In this document: positions 51,995 through 61,459 of the stretch, piece after piece
Layout of the letters: every line of letters starts with the position of its first letter
Position numbering within the stretch: the stretch's first letter is position 1
Source: Ruminococcus sp.
GTDB taxonomy: Bacteria > Bacillota_A > Clostridia > Oscillospirales > Ruminococcaceae
Assembly: GCA_017536105.1 (NCBI GenBank)
Contig: JAFXRZ010000008.1
Span: 71,328-135,327 of the forward strand
Reading direction: 5' to 3'
Length of the DNA: 64,000 nucleotides
The notes under the pieces: model-generated
The model's database searches: none
Told to the model about the DNA's origin: nothing
Seen by the model: only the letters and a program-made list of their open reading frames with translations
Translations under genes and position numbers: made by a program

Positions 51995-54900
51995 ATGAAA
52001 AGCAATTCAAGACAGATTTTCGTCATCATTATCGTTGCCGTTCTTCTTATTGCCGCAAACGTCGCGGAGATCATGCTTGTCTTCAACGTCACCTCGACCC
52101 AGACAAAACAGTCCGGCGCGGACAGGCTCGAGGTCATAGGCGGCGAGCTCGAGGAGACCATAAATGACGCCAAGCTCTCCGTTATGAAATTCGGCTTCGA
52201 GATACAGCCCCTTCTCGGCAGCGAAAGCTCCTGCCGGGAATATGTCCGCAGCAAAAAACAACAAATGCTCGATTCGACGGATTCCGTCTGCTTCAATGTT
52301 TATTTGGCTTCGGGGAGCTGGTATTACATCCCCGACTTCGAGGAGCCTGACGATTACGAGATAGAAAAGCGTTCGTGGTATGTCGGAGCTATGAGGCAGA
52401 AGGGCGAGCCTTATGTCACCGACCCCTATGTTGACGCTATGACGGGTAATATCTGCTATACCGTCTCCGTTATGCTGGAGGACGGGAAGACCATCGTCTG
52501 CATGGACTACACGATGGAGAACATCCAGCAGCACATAAAGCAGATGGACGAAAAGGGTTCGCAGCAGGCAATTATCGTCACCGACGAGGGGATAATCGCA
52601 GGCTGCTCCGACGAGGAGCTTGTGGGAAAAGGCCTTGTACAGAGCCTGCCGGACTATGCGGGCATCTTCTCGCTGGTGAAGAACAGCGACAGCACCGTTT
52701 CGATAAATCAGCGCGGAGAAAACCTCTTTGCGGCACGTTCGGGCTTCGGCTGGTATCTCATAGTCAGCGAGAACAACTGGACCCTTTACAGAACTTCCTA
52801 TGTCGCGATGATAATAATGATCGTGCTTTCCCTTTCGATGTTCTGTATCGTCCTTGCCCTCTATTTCAGAAATCTGAGACACGCAAAGAACGTGCAGCTC
52901 AAGCTGGACGCCGAGCGGGAGTTTTTGCACGGCATCGCAAACGAGCTGCGTGAACCTGCGGACCGCATCAACAGCGGAGCCAGCATCGAGAACATCAAAA
53001 ACTCCACGGATTACGAGCAGGAGTTCGTGAGCATAAGAGACGCCGGTGCAGAGCTTACGGAGATGCTCTCGAAGCTCCATTCCTATTCCGAGCTTTCGGA
53101 CAGCTACGATGAGAGAGCGGAGAAGAAAGAGAAAAAGAAGCAGAGATCCCGTGAGGTAACTGTCAGCAGGCATTTCCGCTCTATCATACTTGCGGCACTG
53201 CTGCTGGTCATGGTGATCTGTGTATATATAAACATAAACGCCTCCATGCGATACGGCACGGGTCAGATGCAGAAGGCTGTCAGCAATTACGAATACCAGC
53301 TTGCCGAGTGGATAGACACCCAGAAGAGCATCCTCGATATGTTCTGCAGCAATATCTCCACCAATCCCGAAATGCTCAACGACTATGAAGCCACAGTGGA
53401 GTATCTCGACCGCATAACAAAGCAGTATCCCGAGATATCGGTGAGCTATATGGCAAATCCTGATCTTCCCCATACGGTAATAATGAACAACGGCTGGGAG
53501 CCTGACGGCGACTGGCACGTTGAGGAGAGAAGCTGGTATAAGGATCTCATGGCTTCGGAGAAGAACTGGATAATCTCCGCTCCTTATTACGATGAGCAGA
53601 CGGGACTTTACTGCGTGACTCTTGCAGAAAGAGTATATAATGACCGCACAGGCGAGTTCCTCGGGAATTTCGGTATAGATTTCTATATGGACAAGCTGGT
53701 GGATATCCTGGGCAGCAGCTATTCCGACAGCAGCTATGCCTTCCTTGTTGATGCCGGGGGAGAGATAATCAACCACCCCTACGGCAAATATCAGATGTCC
53801 GAGAACGGCTCGGCAAACATCATCGAGCTGCCCTACAACAAGGCAGAACCCAGCGGCGAGGATGTCCGCTTCATCAAGGACTACGACGGCAAGTACAAGG
53901 CCGTTATCGCAACGAGAAACGAAGCCTCGGGCTTCAGCATATATGTGGTAGATAACATCGCGACCATATACAAGGGCATAATGATCTACGGCACTATTTG
54001 TATCCTTGTGCTCATCGCCTGCGTCATCGTTGTGTATAAGGTAATGACGAGCCTCATCAGACTCCAGGACGAAGCCAACGCCAAGCTCAAGGAATCGGCT
54101 GATGCAGCTATCGCAGCCGACAAGGCAAAGAGCGACTTCCTGGCACAGATGTCCCACGAGATCAGAACGCCTATCAACGCCGTGCTTGGAATGAACGAAA
54201 TGATAATCCACGAGAGCGGCGACGAGAGCATAAGAGAGTATGCGTCGAATATCCAGAGCTCCGGAAGGACTCTGCTTTCGCTGATAAATTCCATCCTTGA
54301 CTTCTCAAAGATCGAGGACGGCAAGATGGAGATAATCCCTGCCGAGTACGACACGGCGGTAATGATAAACGACCTTGTGACATCTATCGCACCGAGAGCT
54401 GCTTCAAAGAAGCTGGAGCTCATCGTCGATGCCGACGAGAGCCTGCCCTGTATGCTCAAGGGCGACGATGTCCGTATCAAGCAGGTCATTCTCAACCTGC
54501 TCACCAATGCCGTGAAATACACCGAGAAGGGCTCGGTCAGACTGACTGTCCGGGGAGAGAACACCACAGCCGGAGAAACGGAGCTTTGCGTTGAAGTCGC
54601 CGACACCGGCATAGGTATTAAGGAAGAAGATATAGGCGCACTCTTCGAGACCTTCAAGCGCCTTGAAGAAAAGCGCAACCGCAACATCGAGGGCACAGGC
54701 CTCGGAATGTCCATAGTCACAAGGCTCCTTGAGATGATGGGCAGCAAGCTGGAGGTGGAGAGCGTTTACGGCGAAGGTTCGACATTCAGCTTCCGGCTGA
54801 AGCAGGGCGTTGTGAACGCCGAGCCCATGGGCAGCTATGAAAAGAGAGCAGCCGCTTCCAGCGGCACAGCCCAGCCGGGACAGTATCTCTCTGCACCGGA

Positions 54901-55702
54901 CGTTAAGGTCCTCGTTGTTGATGACAACCCCATGAACCTGAAAGTCGCACAGAACCTGCTGTCTCTCTACGAGATAAACGCCGAGGTCGCCGAGTCCGGC
55001 GAGCAGGCTCTCGGGATGATAAAGAAGAACAGCTACGACATCGTCTTCCTCGACCACATGATGCCGAAAATGGACGGCATCGAGGTCATCAGGGAGATAA
55101 AGGCAGAGCATCTTCTTCCGGAGAGCACCCCTGTTATCGCTCTGACAGCCAACGCGATAATCGGCGCAAGAGAGATGTATCTTGCCGAGGGCTTCACAGG
55201 CTATCTCACCAAACCTATCGAAAAGCGTGAGCTTGAAAAGCAGCTGAGAAAGAGCCTGCCGGAGAGCAAGCTGCAGTACCGCGAAGCTCCCGAACGCAAA
55301 AAGCGATCGGAGCCCGAGCCCGCAGACGACAGCTTCACCTTCGATGAGATAATAAAGATCAGGGAGATATGCCCCGACCTCAACCTGGCAGCAGGCTTCG
55401 GACACTGCATGGATTCGAGAGAGTTCTGGCTCGACACCCTTAAGGGATTTGTGGAGGCGGACAAGTCGGAGGAGCTCGAAAAGGCCTTTGAAAGCAAGGA
55501 TGCGGAGCTCTACCGTATAACGGCTCACAGCATAAAGAGCGCTGCAAAGACCATAGGCGCAGACGTTCTCTCGGAGCAGGCAAGGATGCTTGAATTTGCC
55601 GCAAGAGACGGCGACACGGGATACATCGCTTCTCATCACGAGGAGTTTATAAAGGCTTACAGAAAACTGATCGAAGAGATCGGAAGGGTGGCAGAGCTAT
55701 GA
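51995..55702 (+). CDS. hybrid histidine kinase with two tandem sensor units
   Basis: A 1235-residue membrane kinase. Order: membrane helix (9-30), first extracytoplasmic dCACHE-like domain (31-262), helix (265-290), a DHp-like helix at 305-330, a linker rich in Lys/Glu, helix (395-415), second dCACHE-like domain (416-655), helix (660-685), true HisKA with H721 (FLAQMSHEIRTPINAV), HATPase (NLLTNAVKYTEKG, DTGIG, EGTGLGMSIV), receiver with D1020 (FLDHMMPKMDG), and HPt with H1178 (ITAHSIKSAAKTIGAD). The two sensor units share the EERSWY/EKRSWY and DPYVDAMTG/APYYDEQTG motifs. The first DHp-like helix has N316 where the phosphoacceptor His should be. It is coupled to the next gene by ATGA. The ligands are unknown. 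Confidence 0.88.
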   Translation: MKSNSRQIFVIIIVAVLLIAANVAEIMLVFNVTSTQTKQSGADRLEVIGGELEETINDAKLSVMKFGFEIQPLLGSESSCREYVRSKKQQMLDSTDSVCFNVYLASGSWYYIPDFEEPDDYEIEKRSWYVGAMRQKGEPYVTDPYVDAMTGNICYTVSVMLEDGKTIVCMDYTMENIQQHIKQMDEKGSQQAIIVTDEGIIAGCSDEELVGKGLVQSLPDYAGIFSLVKNSDSTVSINQRGENLFAARSGFGWYLIVSENNWTLYRTSYVAMIIMIVLSLSMFCIVLALYFRNLRHAKNVQLKLDAEREFLHGIANELREPADRINSGASIENIKNSTDYEQEFVSIRDAGAELTEMLSKLHSYSELSDSYDERAEKKEKKKQRSREVTVSRHFRSIILAALLLVMVICVYININASMRYGTGQMQKAVSNYEYQLAEWIDTQKSILDMFCSNISTNPEMLNDYEATVEYLDRITKQYPEISVSYMANPDLPHTVIMNNGWEPDGDWHVEERSWYKDLMASEKNWIISAPYYDEQTGLYCVTLAERVYNDRTGEFLGNFGIDFYMDKLVDILGSSYSDSSYAFLVDAGGEIINHPYGKYQMSENGSANIIELPYNKAEPSGEDVRFIKDYDGKYKAVIATRNEASGFSIYVVDNIATIYKGIMIYGTICILVLIACVIVVYKVMTSLIRLQDEANAKLKESADAAIAADKAKSDFLAQMSHEIRTPINAVLGMNEMIIHESGDESIREYASNIQSSGRTLLSLINSILDFSKIEDGKMEIIPAEYDTAVMINDLVTSIAPRAASKKLELIVDADESLPCMLKGDDVRIKQVILNLLTNAVKYTEKGSVRLTVRGENTTAGETELCVEVADTGIGIKEEDIGALFETFKRLEEKRNRNIEGTGLGMSIVTRLLEMMGSKLEVESVYGEGSTFSFRLKQGVVNAEPMGSYEKRAAASSGTAQPGQYLSAPDVKVLVVDDNPMNLKVAQNLLSLYEINAEVAESGEQALGMIKKNSYDIVFLDHMMPKMDGIEVIREIKAEHLLPESTPVIALTANAIIGAREMYLAEGFTGYLTKPIEKRELEKQLRKSLPESKLQYREAPERKKRSEPEPADDSFTFDEIIKIREICPDLNLAAGFGHCMDSREFWLDTLKGFVEADKSEELEKAFESKDAELYRITAHSIKSAAKTIGADVLSEQARMLEFAARDGDTGYIASHHEEFIKAYRKLIEEIGRVAEL

Positions 55703-56046
55703 AAGTACTGATAATCGATGACGACAGCATGATACTGCGTATGGCAGGATTCATCCTGAAAAAAGGAGGTCACGAAGCCGTTGCGGCAGGCTCCGGCGAG
55801 GAAGGCATCAGCCTTGCCGGGGAAAGCGCTTTCGATATGGTCTTCGTTGACGTCGAGATGCCGGGGATGAACGGATTCGAGACCCTTGAAAAGCTCAAAG
55901 CCGGACCCTGTGGGGATATAAGGGTCTGCATGATGTCGGGCACGGTAACTGACGAAGTCAGACAGAAGGCATCGCAGCTGGGAGCTGTGGGAGTCATCGG
56001 AAAGCCTCTCGATGCTGCCGAGGTGCTTGGGATAATAAACGGCTGA
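55699..56046 (+). CDS. single-domain response regulator
   Basis: A 115-residue receiver only: DDDS at the N-terminus, phosphoacceptor D51 in VFVDVEMPGMNGF, MSGT and the conserved Lys in IGKPLDAAEV. Without an output domain it probably acts as phosphate shuttle between the HPt domains of its neighbours. It overlaps the kinase gene by ATGA. Confidence 0.92.
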   Translation: MKVLIIDDDSMILRMAGFILKKGGHEAVAAGSGEEGISLAGESAFDMVFVDVEMPGMNGFETLEKLKAGPCGDIRVCMMSGTVTDEVRQKASQLGAVGVIGKPLDAAEVLGIING

Positions 56047-56073
56047 TGCCGCTTTGACGGAAGGAGAAAAAAT

Positions 56074-57525
56074 ATGGGATACTGGGCTGCGATCGTAGAT
56101 GACGACGCTTCAAATCTTAAAGCGGCGGACAGGATACTGAGTTTTCAGGGATATAAGGTAGATTGCCTCAGCTCCGGCGAAGAGCTGCTGGAGTTCGTCA
56201 AGGAAAACACGCCGGACGTTATTCTGCTGGACCTGCATATGGAAGGTATAGACGGCTTCGAGACTCTTACCCGTCTGAAAAAGGACAGGAAGAGCCGCGA
56301 TATACCCGTTATTTTCCTGACGGCAGACGACGACAGCGACACCGAGACAAAGGCTCTTGCGGCAGGAGCTATGGACTTCGTGACAAAGCCCTTCACACCC
56401 TCGGTGCTGATAATGAGAGCGAGAAACACCATCGAGCTCATGCGTCTCCAGACAGACCTCAAAAAAGAGGTCCGCAGCATGACAATGGAGATAGTCAAGG
56501 AGCACGAAAAGAACGAGAGGCTCTCTCTTCAGATAGTCAAGACCCTTGCAGGCACCATAGACGCCAAGGACAGCTACACAAGAGGACATTCCAGCCGTGT
56601 GGCCGAATACGCCCGTGAGATCGCCAAGAGGGCAGGGTGGTCCGAAAAGGCTCAGGAGGAGATCTACATGATGGGCCTTCTGCACGACGTGGGAAAAATA
56701 GGCATACCCGATACTGTAATAAACAAGCCCTCGCGTCTTACCGAAGAGGAGTATGAGATAATAAAGACTCATCCCATGGTGGGCTTCGAGATACTGAGGA
56801 ACATCACCGAGATGCCGAAGCTGGCAATAGGCGCAAGGTGGCACCACGAACGCTACGACGGCAAGGGTTATCCCGACGGCCTCGCAGGGAAGGACATCCC
56901 CGAGGAAGCAAGGATAATCGCAGTTGCCGACGCTTACGACGCTATGTCTTCAAGGCGAAGCTACCACGAGATATTTGCCCAGCAGTATATCATCGAGGAG
57001 CTTGCAAAGGGCAAGGGAACACAGTTCGACCCCGGCTTTGCGGATATAATGCTTTTGATAATCAGTGAGGATAAGGATTACGTTATGAAGGAACATATAG
57101 AGGTGAACGAAAACGAAAATGAAGCCTCCGACCGCAGCGGCTCGGACGACAGAGTGTTCAGCTTCCTTGCGATGCTGGAGGTGGGCGGTCTCAATACGTC
57201 TATCGGTATGAAATACTGCATAAACGATGTGGATTTCTATATCGAGATGCTGGAGGAATTCGCCCAGGGCTCCAACGAGCGCATAGAAAAGCTGGAGAGC
57301 AGCTTTGCCGACAAGGACCTCAAGACCTACCGCATAGCAGTCCATTCCCTCAAGAGTGCGTCGAAAACTATCGGCGCGGAGAAGCTCTCAGAGGCTGCAA
57401 AGGCTCTGGAGGATGCCGCAAAGAACGAAGACCTTGAATACGTCGAGGCTCACCACGAGAACCTGATCGGCAGTCTCAGGATAACCGTCAGTGGCATACT
57501 CATGGCGACGGGTATGTATCAGTAA
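56074..57525 (+). CDS. REC / HD-GYP / HPt protein
   Basis: A 483-residue response regulator. The receiver (1-120) has D53 in ILLDLHMEGIDG. The HD-GYP domain (165-345) has H204-D205 in GLLHDVGKIGIPD, HHERYDGKGYPDGL with the GYP at 265-267, and AVADAYDAMSS, so a working cyclic di-GMP phosphodiesterase is likely. The C-terminal 100 residues form an HPt domain with H424 in IAVHSLKSASKTIGAE. The HPt at the end of an HD-GYP regulator is unusual. It is 27 bases after the receiver gene and closes the operon. Confidence 0.92.
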   Translation: MGYWAAIVDDDASNLKAADRILSFQGYKVDCLSSGEELLEFVKENTPDVILLDLHMEGIDGFETLTRLKKDRKSRDIPVIFLTADDDSDTETKALAAGAMDFVTKPFTPSVLIMRARNTIELMRLQTDLKKEVRSMTMEIVKEHEKNERLSLQIVKTLAGTIDAKDSYTRGHSSRVAEYAREIAKRAGWSEKAQEEIYMMGLLHDVGKIGIPDTVINKPSRLTEEEYEIIKTHPMVGFEILRNITEMPKLAIGARWHHERYDGKGYPDGLAGKDIPEEARIIAVADAYDAMSSRRSYHEIFAQQYIIEELAKGKGTQFDPGFADIMLLIISEDKDYVMKEHIEVNENENEASDRSGSDDRVFSFLAMLEVGGLNTSIGMKYCINDVDFYIEMLEEFAQGSNERIEKLESSFADKDLKTYRIAVHSLKSASKTIGAEKLSEAAKALEDAAKNEDLEYVEAHHENLIGSLRITVSGILMATGMYQ

Positions 57526-57545
57526 GGATAACAGATCGAAAGCCA

Positions 57546-57583
57546 AAACACCTTCCCGGGAGAACCGGCGAAGGTGTTTTTTT
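57546..57583 (+). terminator. terminator of the phosphorelay operon
   Basis: AAACACCTTC pairs with GAAGGTGTTT and is followed by seven T's. Confidence 0.92.
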
Positions 57584-57846
57584 GTATGTTTGGCAAAGGT
57601 AAATAAATCTGTGCAGTTATCAAAGTTTAATCATATTTAACCAGCTTGCAAACAGAGGCGGCAGCTATGCTTTTTCTCCGCTTTTGAAGCTCGTTTGATG
57701 AACATAGCGAAGAATATACGCCATTTGTTTCAAATCGAAACAAAATACATGAATTCAACACTAATATACAAACATAGTATAATATTTTAGCGATAATGAA
57801 CAAATCGGGCAGGCTAAATTTAGCCAAGGATACAAAGTTGATTTAG

Positions 57847-57861
57847 TGGATACGTTTACAT
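57847..57861 (-). promoter_or_regulatory. cre-like / LacI-family operator candidate before the mannanase
   Basis: On the minus strand ATGTAAACGTATCCA fits every defined position of the catabolite-responsive consensus WTGNAANCGNWNNCW. It lies 12 bases upstream of the -35 of the candidate promoter, so either activation or repression is possible. Confidence 0.5.
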
Positions 57862-57873
57862 CTTTGTGAACTA

Positions 57874-57902
57874 TTGACTAAATTTTAATTTGGTGATATG
57901 TT
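57874..57902 (+). promoter_or_regulatory. promoter candidate for the mannanase
   Basis: TTGACT, 17 bases, TATGTT, 63 bases before the ATG. A second TATAAT at 57778-57783 is also present but has a poor -35. The 440-base gap 57526-57965 holds these and the operator candidate only. Confidence 0.6.
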
Positions 57903-57965
57903 TAATTTAACGGGAAATATCCCACTGCTGAACGTTAAATCTGATACGAAAGGAAATGATGTAAG

Positions 57966-59939
57966 ATGGTCAACACTAAGTCCGCTTCAATGCGAATAGC
58001 CGCTCTGCTTCTGGCAGTTCTCACCATGTCGCTGTTTCTGGGCGATCTTGATCTCAGCGCCAATGCCGAGTCGAGCCCGGGATTTTATGTCAGCGGCACG
58101 AACATCATGGACGCTAACGGCAATGCGTTCGTGATGAGAGGCGTGAACATCGCACACGCCTGGTATTCCTCATACACCGAGGATTCCATCAGGGCTGCGG
58201 CACAGAACGGAGCCAACACAGTAAGAGTAGTTGTTGCCGACGGCAGCAGGTGGTCAAAGACTTCAAAGAGCGATCTGAGCAGCATCATTTCGATGTGCAG
58301 GGAAAACAAGGTCGTTTGTATCCTTGAAGTCCACGACGCAACAGGCAGCGACAACATCTACGATCTTGATGCAGCGGTAAACTACTGGATCGAGAACAAG
58401 AGCGTCCTTCAGGGCAACGAGAAGTATGTTATAGTCAACATCGCAAACGAATGGTACGGCTCCTGGAACGGTTCCTCCTGGGCAGAGGGCTACAAGACAG
58501 CGATAAAGGCTCTCAGGAACGCAGGCATCAGCAATATGCTTATGGTGGATTGTGCCGGCTGGGGACAGTATCCCGATTCCATAAAATACTACGGCAGGGA
58601 AGTATTCAATGCCGACAGCCAGGCCAACACCGTTTTCTCTATCCATATGTATGAGTATGCAGGCGGAAATGCCAATACCGTCAGGACCAATATCGACAAC
58701 GCCCTCGGCATAGGTGTGCCGGTAGTGATCGGCGAGTTCGGCGGACAGCACACCAACGGCGACGTTGACGAAGCAACCATAATGAGCTACTGCACACAGA
58801 AGGGCGTAGGCTATCTCGGCTGGTCATGGAAGGGCAACAGCTCCGACCTTGCATATCTCGATATTGCAAACGACTGGTCGGGCTCATCCCTCACTTCCTG
58901 GGGCAATACCCTTATTAACGGCAGCAGCGGTATTAAGGCAACATCCAAGACCTGCACGATCTTTACCGGCGAAACTCCTGCGGACAGCTCGAGCGAAGAC
59001 AGCTCAGAGGTCAATGACAGCTCCTCCGAGACAGCTTCCGACACAAGCTCCGAAACAGACAACAGCAGCGAATATGTTTCGTTATTCTGGGGAGAGGGTT
59101 CTGCCGGAGCATGGGGTCAGGCAGTATCTGTAATGACCTCCAAGAACGGAGGCTCCTTCGATGCTTCAAACATCAAGCCCGGCGGACATTTCTACGTTGA
59201 ATACACAAGCAGCGACAAGGAACAGATCGAGCTTATCCTGCAAAGCTGGTCCGGCGGTGAAGGCTGGGCTAAGGTCTGGGCTTCCGAATACGGCAGCGCA
59301 AACGGACATCACTTTGCCAAGTTCTCCTATGATGACTGCGTAAGCGCGTTCCGCAGCTCCAACTTCCCGGGACTTCTCGACAAGCTCTATGTGGGCTGCA
59401 AGACTGTGGGCGCAACGGTATATTCCGTATGCTACGACTACGGCACAGGCAGCACCGATACCGACAGCTCCTCCGAAGTCATCCCCGACAGCAGCTCCGC
59501 AGCTGAAAGCACAGCAGAGTCCGCAGCAGACAGCACCTTGGAGACAGAGAACGAAGGCGATCCTTATGTGTCCCTGTTCTGGGGCGAGAGCTCTGCCGGA
59601 GCATGGGGTCAGCCTGTATCGGTAATGACATCCAAGAACGGCGGTCCCTTCGATGCGGCAAACATCACAAGGGGCGGATACTTCTACGTTGAGTATTCAA
59701 ACAGCGATCAGAAGCAGATCGAGCTGATACTCCAGAGCTGGTCAGGCGCAGAAGGCTGGGCTAAGGTCCAGGCATCTGAGTACGGCAGCGCCAACGGTCA
59801 TCACTTTGCAAAATTCTCATACGATGACTGCGTAAGCACATTCGGCAGCTCGTATTTCTCCGGGTATCTTGACCAGATCCATGTGGGCTGCAAGAAGGAT
59901 ACTACCACCGTATATTCGGTTTGTTACTGCTATCCGTGA
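57966..59939 (+). CDS. secreted GH5 beta-mannanase with two CBM37-like modules
   Basis: A 657-residue exported enzyme. Signal peptide at 1-35. The GH5 domain at 38-330 has the GH5_8 mannanase pattern: FVMRGVNIAHAWY, GANTVRVVVADGSRW, EVHDATGSDN, the acid/base E162 in VNIANEWYGSW, SIHMYEYAGG and the nucleophile E257 in VIGEFGG. A Ser/Glu-rich linker follows, then two modules of about 120 residues (from about 369 and 535) that are near duplicates: VSLFWGEGSAGAWGQ/VSLFWGESSAGAWGQ and SEYGSANGHHFAKFSYDDCV in both. I compare these with CBM37 of Ruminococcus albus from memory; that name needs a profile check. AAAGGAA precedes the ATG. Confidence 0.9.
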   Translation: MVNTKSASMRIAALLLAVLTMSLFLGDLDLSANAESSPGFYVSGTNIMDANGNAFVMRGVNIAHAWYSSYTEDSIRAAAQNGANTVRVVVADGSRWSKTSKSDLSSIISMCRENKVVCILEVHDATGSDNIYDLDAAVNYWIENKSVLQGNEKYVIVNIANEWYGSWNGSSWAEGYKTAIKALRNAGISNMLMVDCAGWGQYPDSIKYYGREVFNADSQANTVFSIHMYEYAGGNANTVRTNIDNALGIGVPVVIGEFGGQHTNGDVDEATIMSYCTQKGVGYLGWSWKGNSSDLAYLDIANDWSGSSLTSWGNTLINGSSGIKATSKTCTIFTGETPADSSSEDSSEVNDSSSETASDTSSETDNSSEYVSLFWGEGSAGAWGQAVSVMTSKNGGSFDASNIKPGGHFYVEYTSSDKEQIELILQSWSGGEGWAKVWASEYGSANGHHFAKFSYDDCVSAFRSSNFPGLLDKLYVGCKTVGATVYSVCYDYGTGSTDTDSSSEVIPDSSSAAESTAESAADSTLETENEGDPYVSLFWGESSAGAWGQPVSVMTSKNGGPFDAANITRGGYFYVEYSNSDQKQIELILQSWSGAEGWAKVQASEYGSANGHHFAKFSYDDCVSTFGSSYFSGYLDQIHVGCKKDTTTVYSVCYCYP

Positions 59940-60148
59940 TAAGGGCGGCAGATCACAAAGCCAAATCCGATCCCTACCATAGAAGCGCGGCTCCGCGCAG
60001 AAAGCCCATCTCTGACGGCTGTCAGCGGTGGACTTTTTGTTTATGCGTAAATTATATGTTAGTTCGGCAGCCGGGGCAGCGGACTATGTTTTGTGAAATG
60101 TCACTATATAAAAAAACAATAAAGCCCGAAATTCTCCAAATAGCGTAA

Positions 60149-60177
60149 TTGACGGGTTTTGCGCGGTGTGGTATAAT
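60149..60177 (+). promoter_or_regulatory. sigma-A-type promoter for the membrane-anchored binding protein
   Basis: TTGACG, 17 bases, TATAAT, 57 bases before the ATG. The stretch 59940-60148 has short hairpins (59985-59998; 60012-60025 followed by T5) that may end the mannanase transcript. Confidence 0.88.
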
Positions 60178-60233
60178 ATTATATGCTTAAAGTATTAACA
60201 AATCTTATAATGAAAACAAAAAGGAGAAGGATA

Positions 60234-61406
60234 ATGAAAAAAGCATTGGCTATGCTCATGGGAGCTGTGGCTGCGATGGCTTTCAGCGTTTTTTCGGCAG
60301 CAGCTGCGGATGTTGAGATCGACACCAAAACGGCAGTCGAGACTTCGGACGGCGTTTCCTTTACCGTTAAGTCAAATAAGCTCGCCGCTTCACAGCTCAA
60401 GGAAGATTCGACTATCACCGTGACCTGTGACGGAGCAGAGGGTGACGAGAGCCCTGCAAAGCTCGTCCTTGATTACTGGGATGCAGCTTCTTCGGAAAAT
60501 CTCAGTATCGGCGAACCTGCTTCTGTGGAAGTGGCAGCAAGCGAGTATTCGGACGGCAAGGCTGTATTTACATACGCAGATATCAAAGCAGCCCTTGGCG
60601 ACACCGACCTTTCCCTGGTCTATGCAATGGATGTTTCCGCGGCTTCCGGCTCGGCATTCACCTGCACGGGCGTTCAGGCAGCAAATGTTTATTCCGAAGC
60701 CGAAATGGCTGAGAACGGCATAAACCGCACCATCTGGGTACACCCCAAGACCCCTTCGACAAGCGAGAACTGGGGACAGACTCTTACAGTCAGTGTGGAT
60801 CAGTTCGACACCAGCACACTTACCCCCAACTCTTACGTAGTTGCACTTTACGAGACAGATGCAGTTGACGAGCTGCCCGCATCGCCTGTTGAGTTCATCC
60901 TCCAGAGCACGGACGATGACGTTTCTCCCAAGGCAAAGAAGGGAACTGTATGGGCTAAGGTATCTCCCGAGATGTTCACCAACACCTTCGCTTATTTCAA
61001 CTATGATACTATCGTTGATGCCTACGGTATCGATGATTTCAGCTGCGTTTCCGTAGCCTATGTCGGAGACACCGGCAAGCACGCAGTTACCTGCACCGAT
61101 CTGTTCGTATTCAACTGCAAGACCCTTGCACCTGCCGTACCCGAAGAGCCCGAGGAAAGCTCCAAGGAAGAGACAACGACGACCGCTGCCCCTGCTCCTG
61201 CTGCAGCTCCCGAGGAGACCACTACCACCGCAGCATCCAGCTCCTCCGACAGCAGCTCATCTTCCCTCGGCAGCAACGTGATTTTCATCGTTATCGGCGT
61301 TGTTTCCGGTATCGTTATCGCCATAGTTGCACTGTATGTCTTCCTCGGCAAGAAGAGCAAGGAGACCTACGATGTCAACAGCCACAAGTTCGTAAACAAG
61401 AAATAA
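60234..61406 (+). CDS. membrane-anchored protein with two binding-module-like domains
   Basis: A 390-residue surface protein without catalytic domain. Signal peptide at 1-24, two domains of about 120-140 residues (25-155 and 165-310), a Thr/Pro/Ala/Ser-rich linker, one membrane helix (VIFIVIGVVSGIVIAIVALY) and a short basic cytoplasmic tail. The second domain runs parallel to the mannanase modules: WGQTLTVSVDQFD, PVEFILQST, GTVWAKVSPEMF, FAYFNYDTIVDAYG, VSVAYVGD. The first domain follows the same order more loosely (AKLVLDYWDAASS, GKAVFTYADIKAALGD). It may tie the cell to polysaccharide or to enzymes. I start at 60234 with AAAGGAG in front, which places the signal peptide at the N-terminus. 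Confidence 0.78.
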   Translation: MKKALAMLMGAVAAMAFSVFSAAAADVEIDTKTAVETSDGVSFTVKSNKLAASQLKEDSTITVTCDGAEGDESPAKLVLDYWDAASSENLSIGEPASVEVAASEYSDGKAVFTYADIKAALGDTDLSLVYAMDVSAASGSAFTCTGVQAANVYSEAEMAENGINRTIWVHPKTPSTSENWGQTLTVSVDQFDTSTLTPNSYVVALYETDAVDELPASPVEFILQSTDDDVSPKAKKGTVWAKVSPEMFTNTFAYFNYDTIVDAYGIDDFSCVSVAYVGDTGKHAVTCTDLFVFNCKTLAPAVPEEPEESSKEETTTTAAPAPAAAPEETTTTAASSSSDSSSSSLGSNVIFIVIGVVSGIVIAIVALYVFLGKKSKETYDVNSHKFVNKK

Positions 61407-61420
61407 TAAACAGAACGACA

Positions 61421-61453
61421 AAGAGCAGGCCTGAAAAAGCCTGCTCTTTTTTT
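61421..61453. terminator. bidirectional terminator
   Basis: AAGAGCAGGC pairs with GCCTGCTCTT around an 8-base loop, with T7 on the plus side. It separates the binding protein and the anti-sigma gene, which converge here. Confidence 0.9.
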
Positions 61454-61459
61454 GTTGTT

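Noticed and set aside
52007..54211. 734-codon minus-strand open frame
   Set aside because: Antisense to the hybrid kinase; no ribosome-binding site or domain.
54404..55639. 411-codon minus-strand open frame
   Set aside because: Antisense to the kinase HATPase, receiver and HPt regions; no domain of its own.
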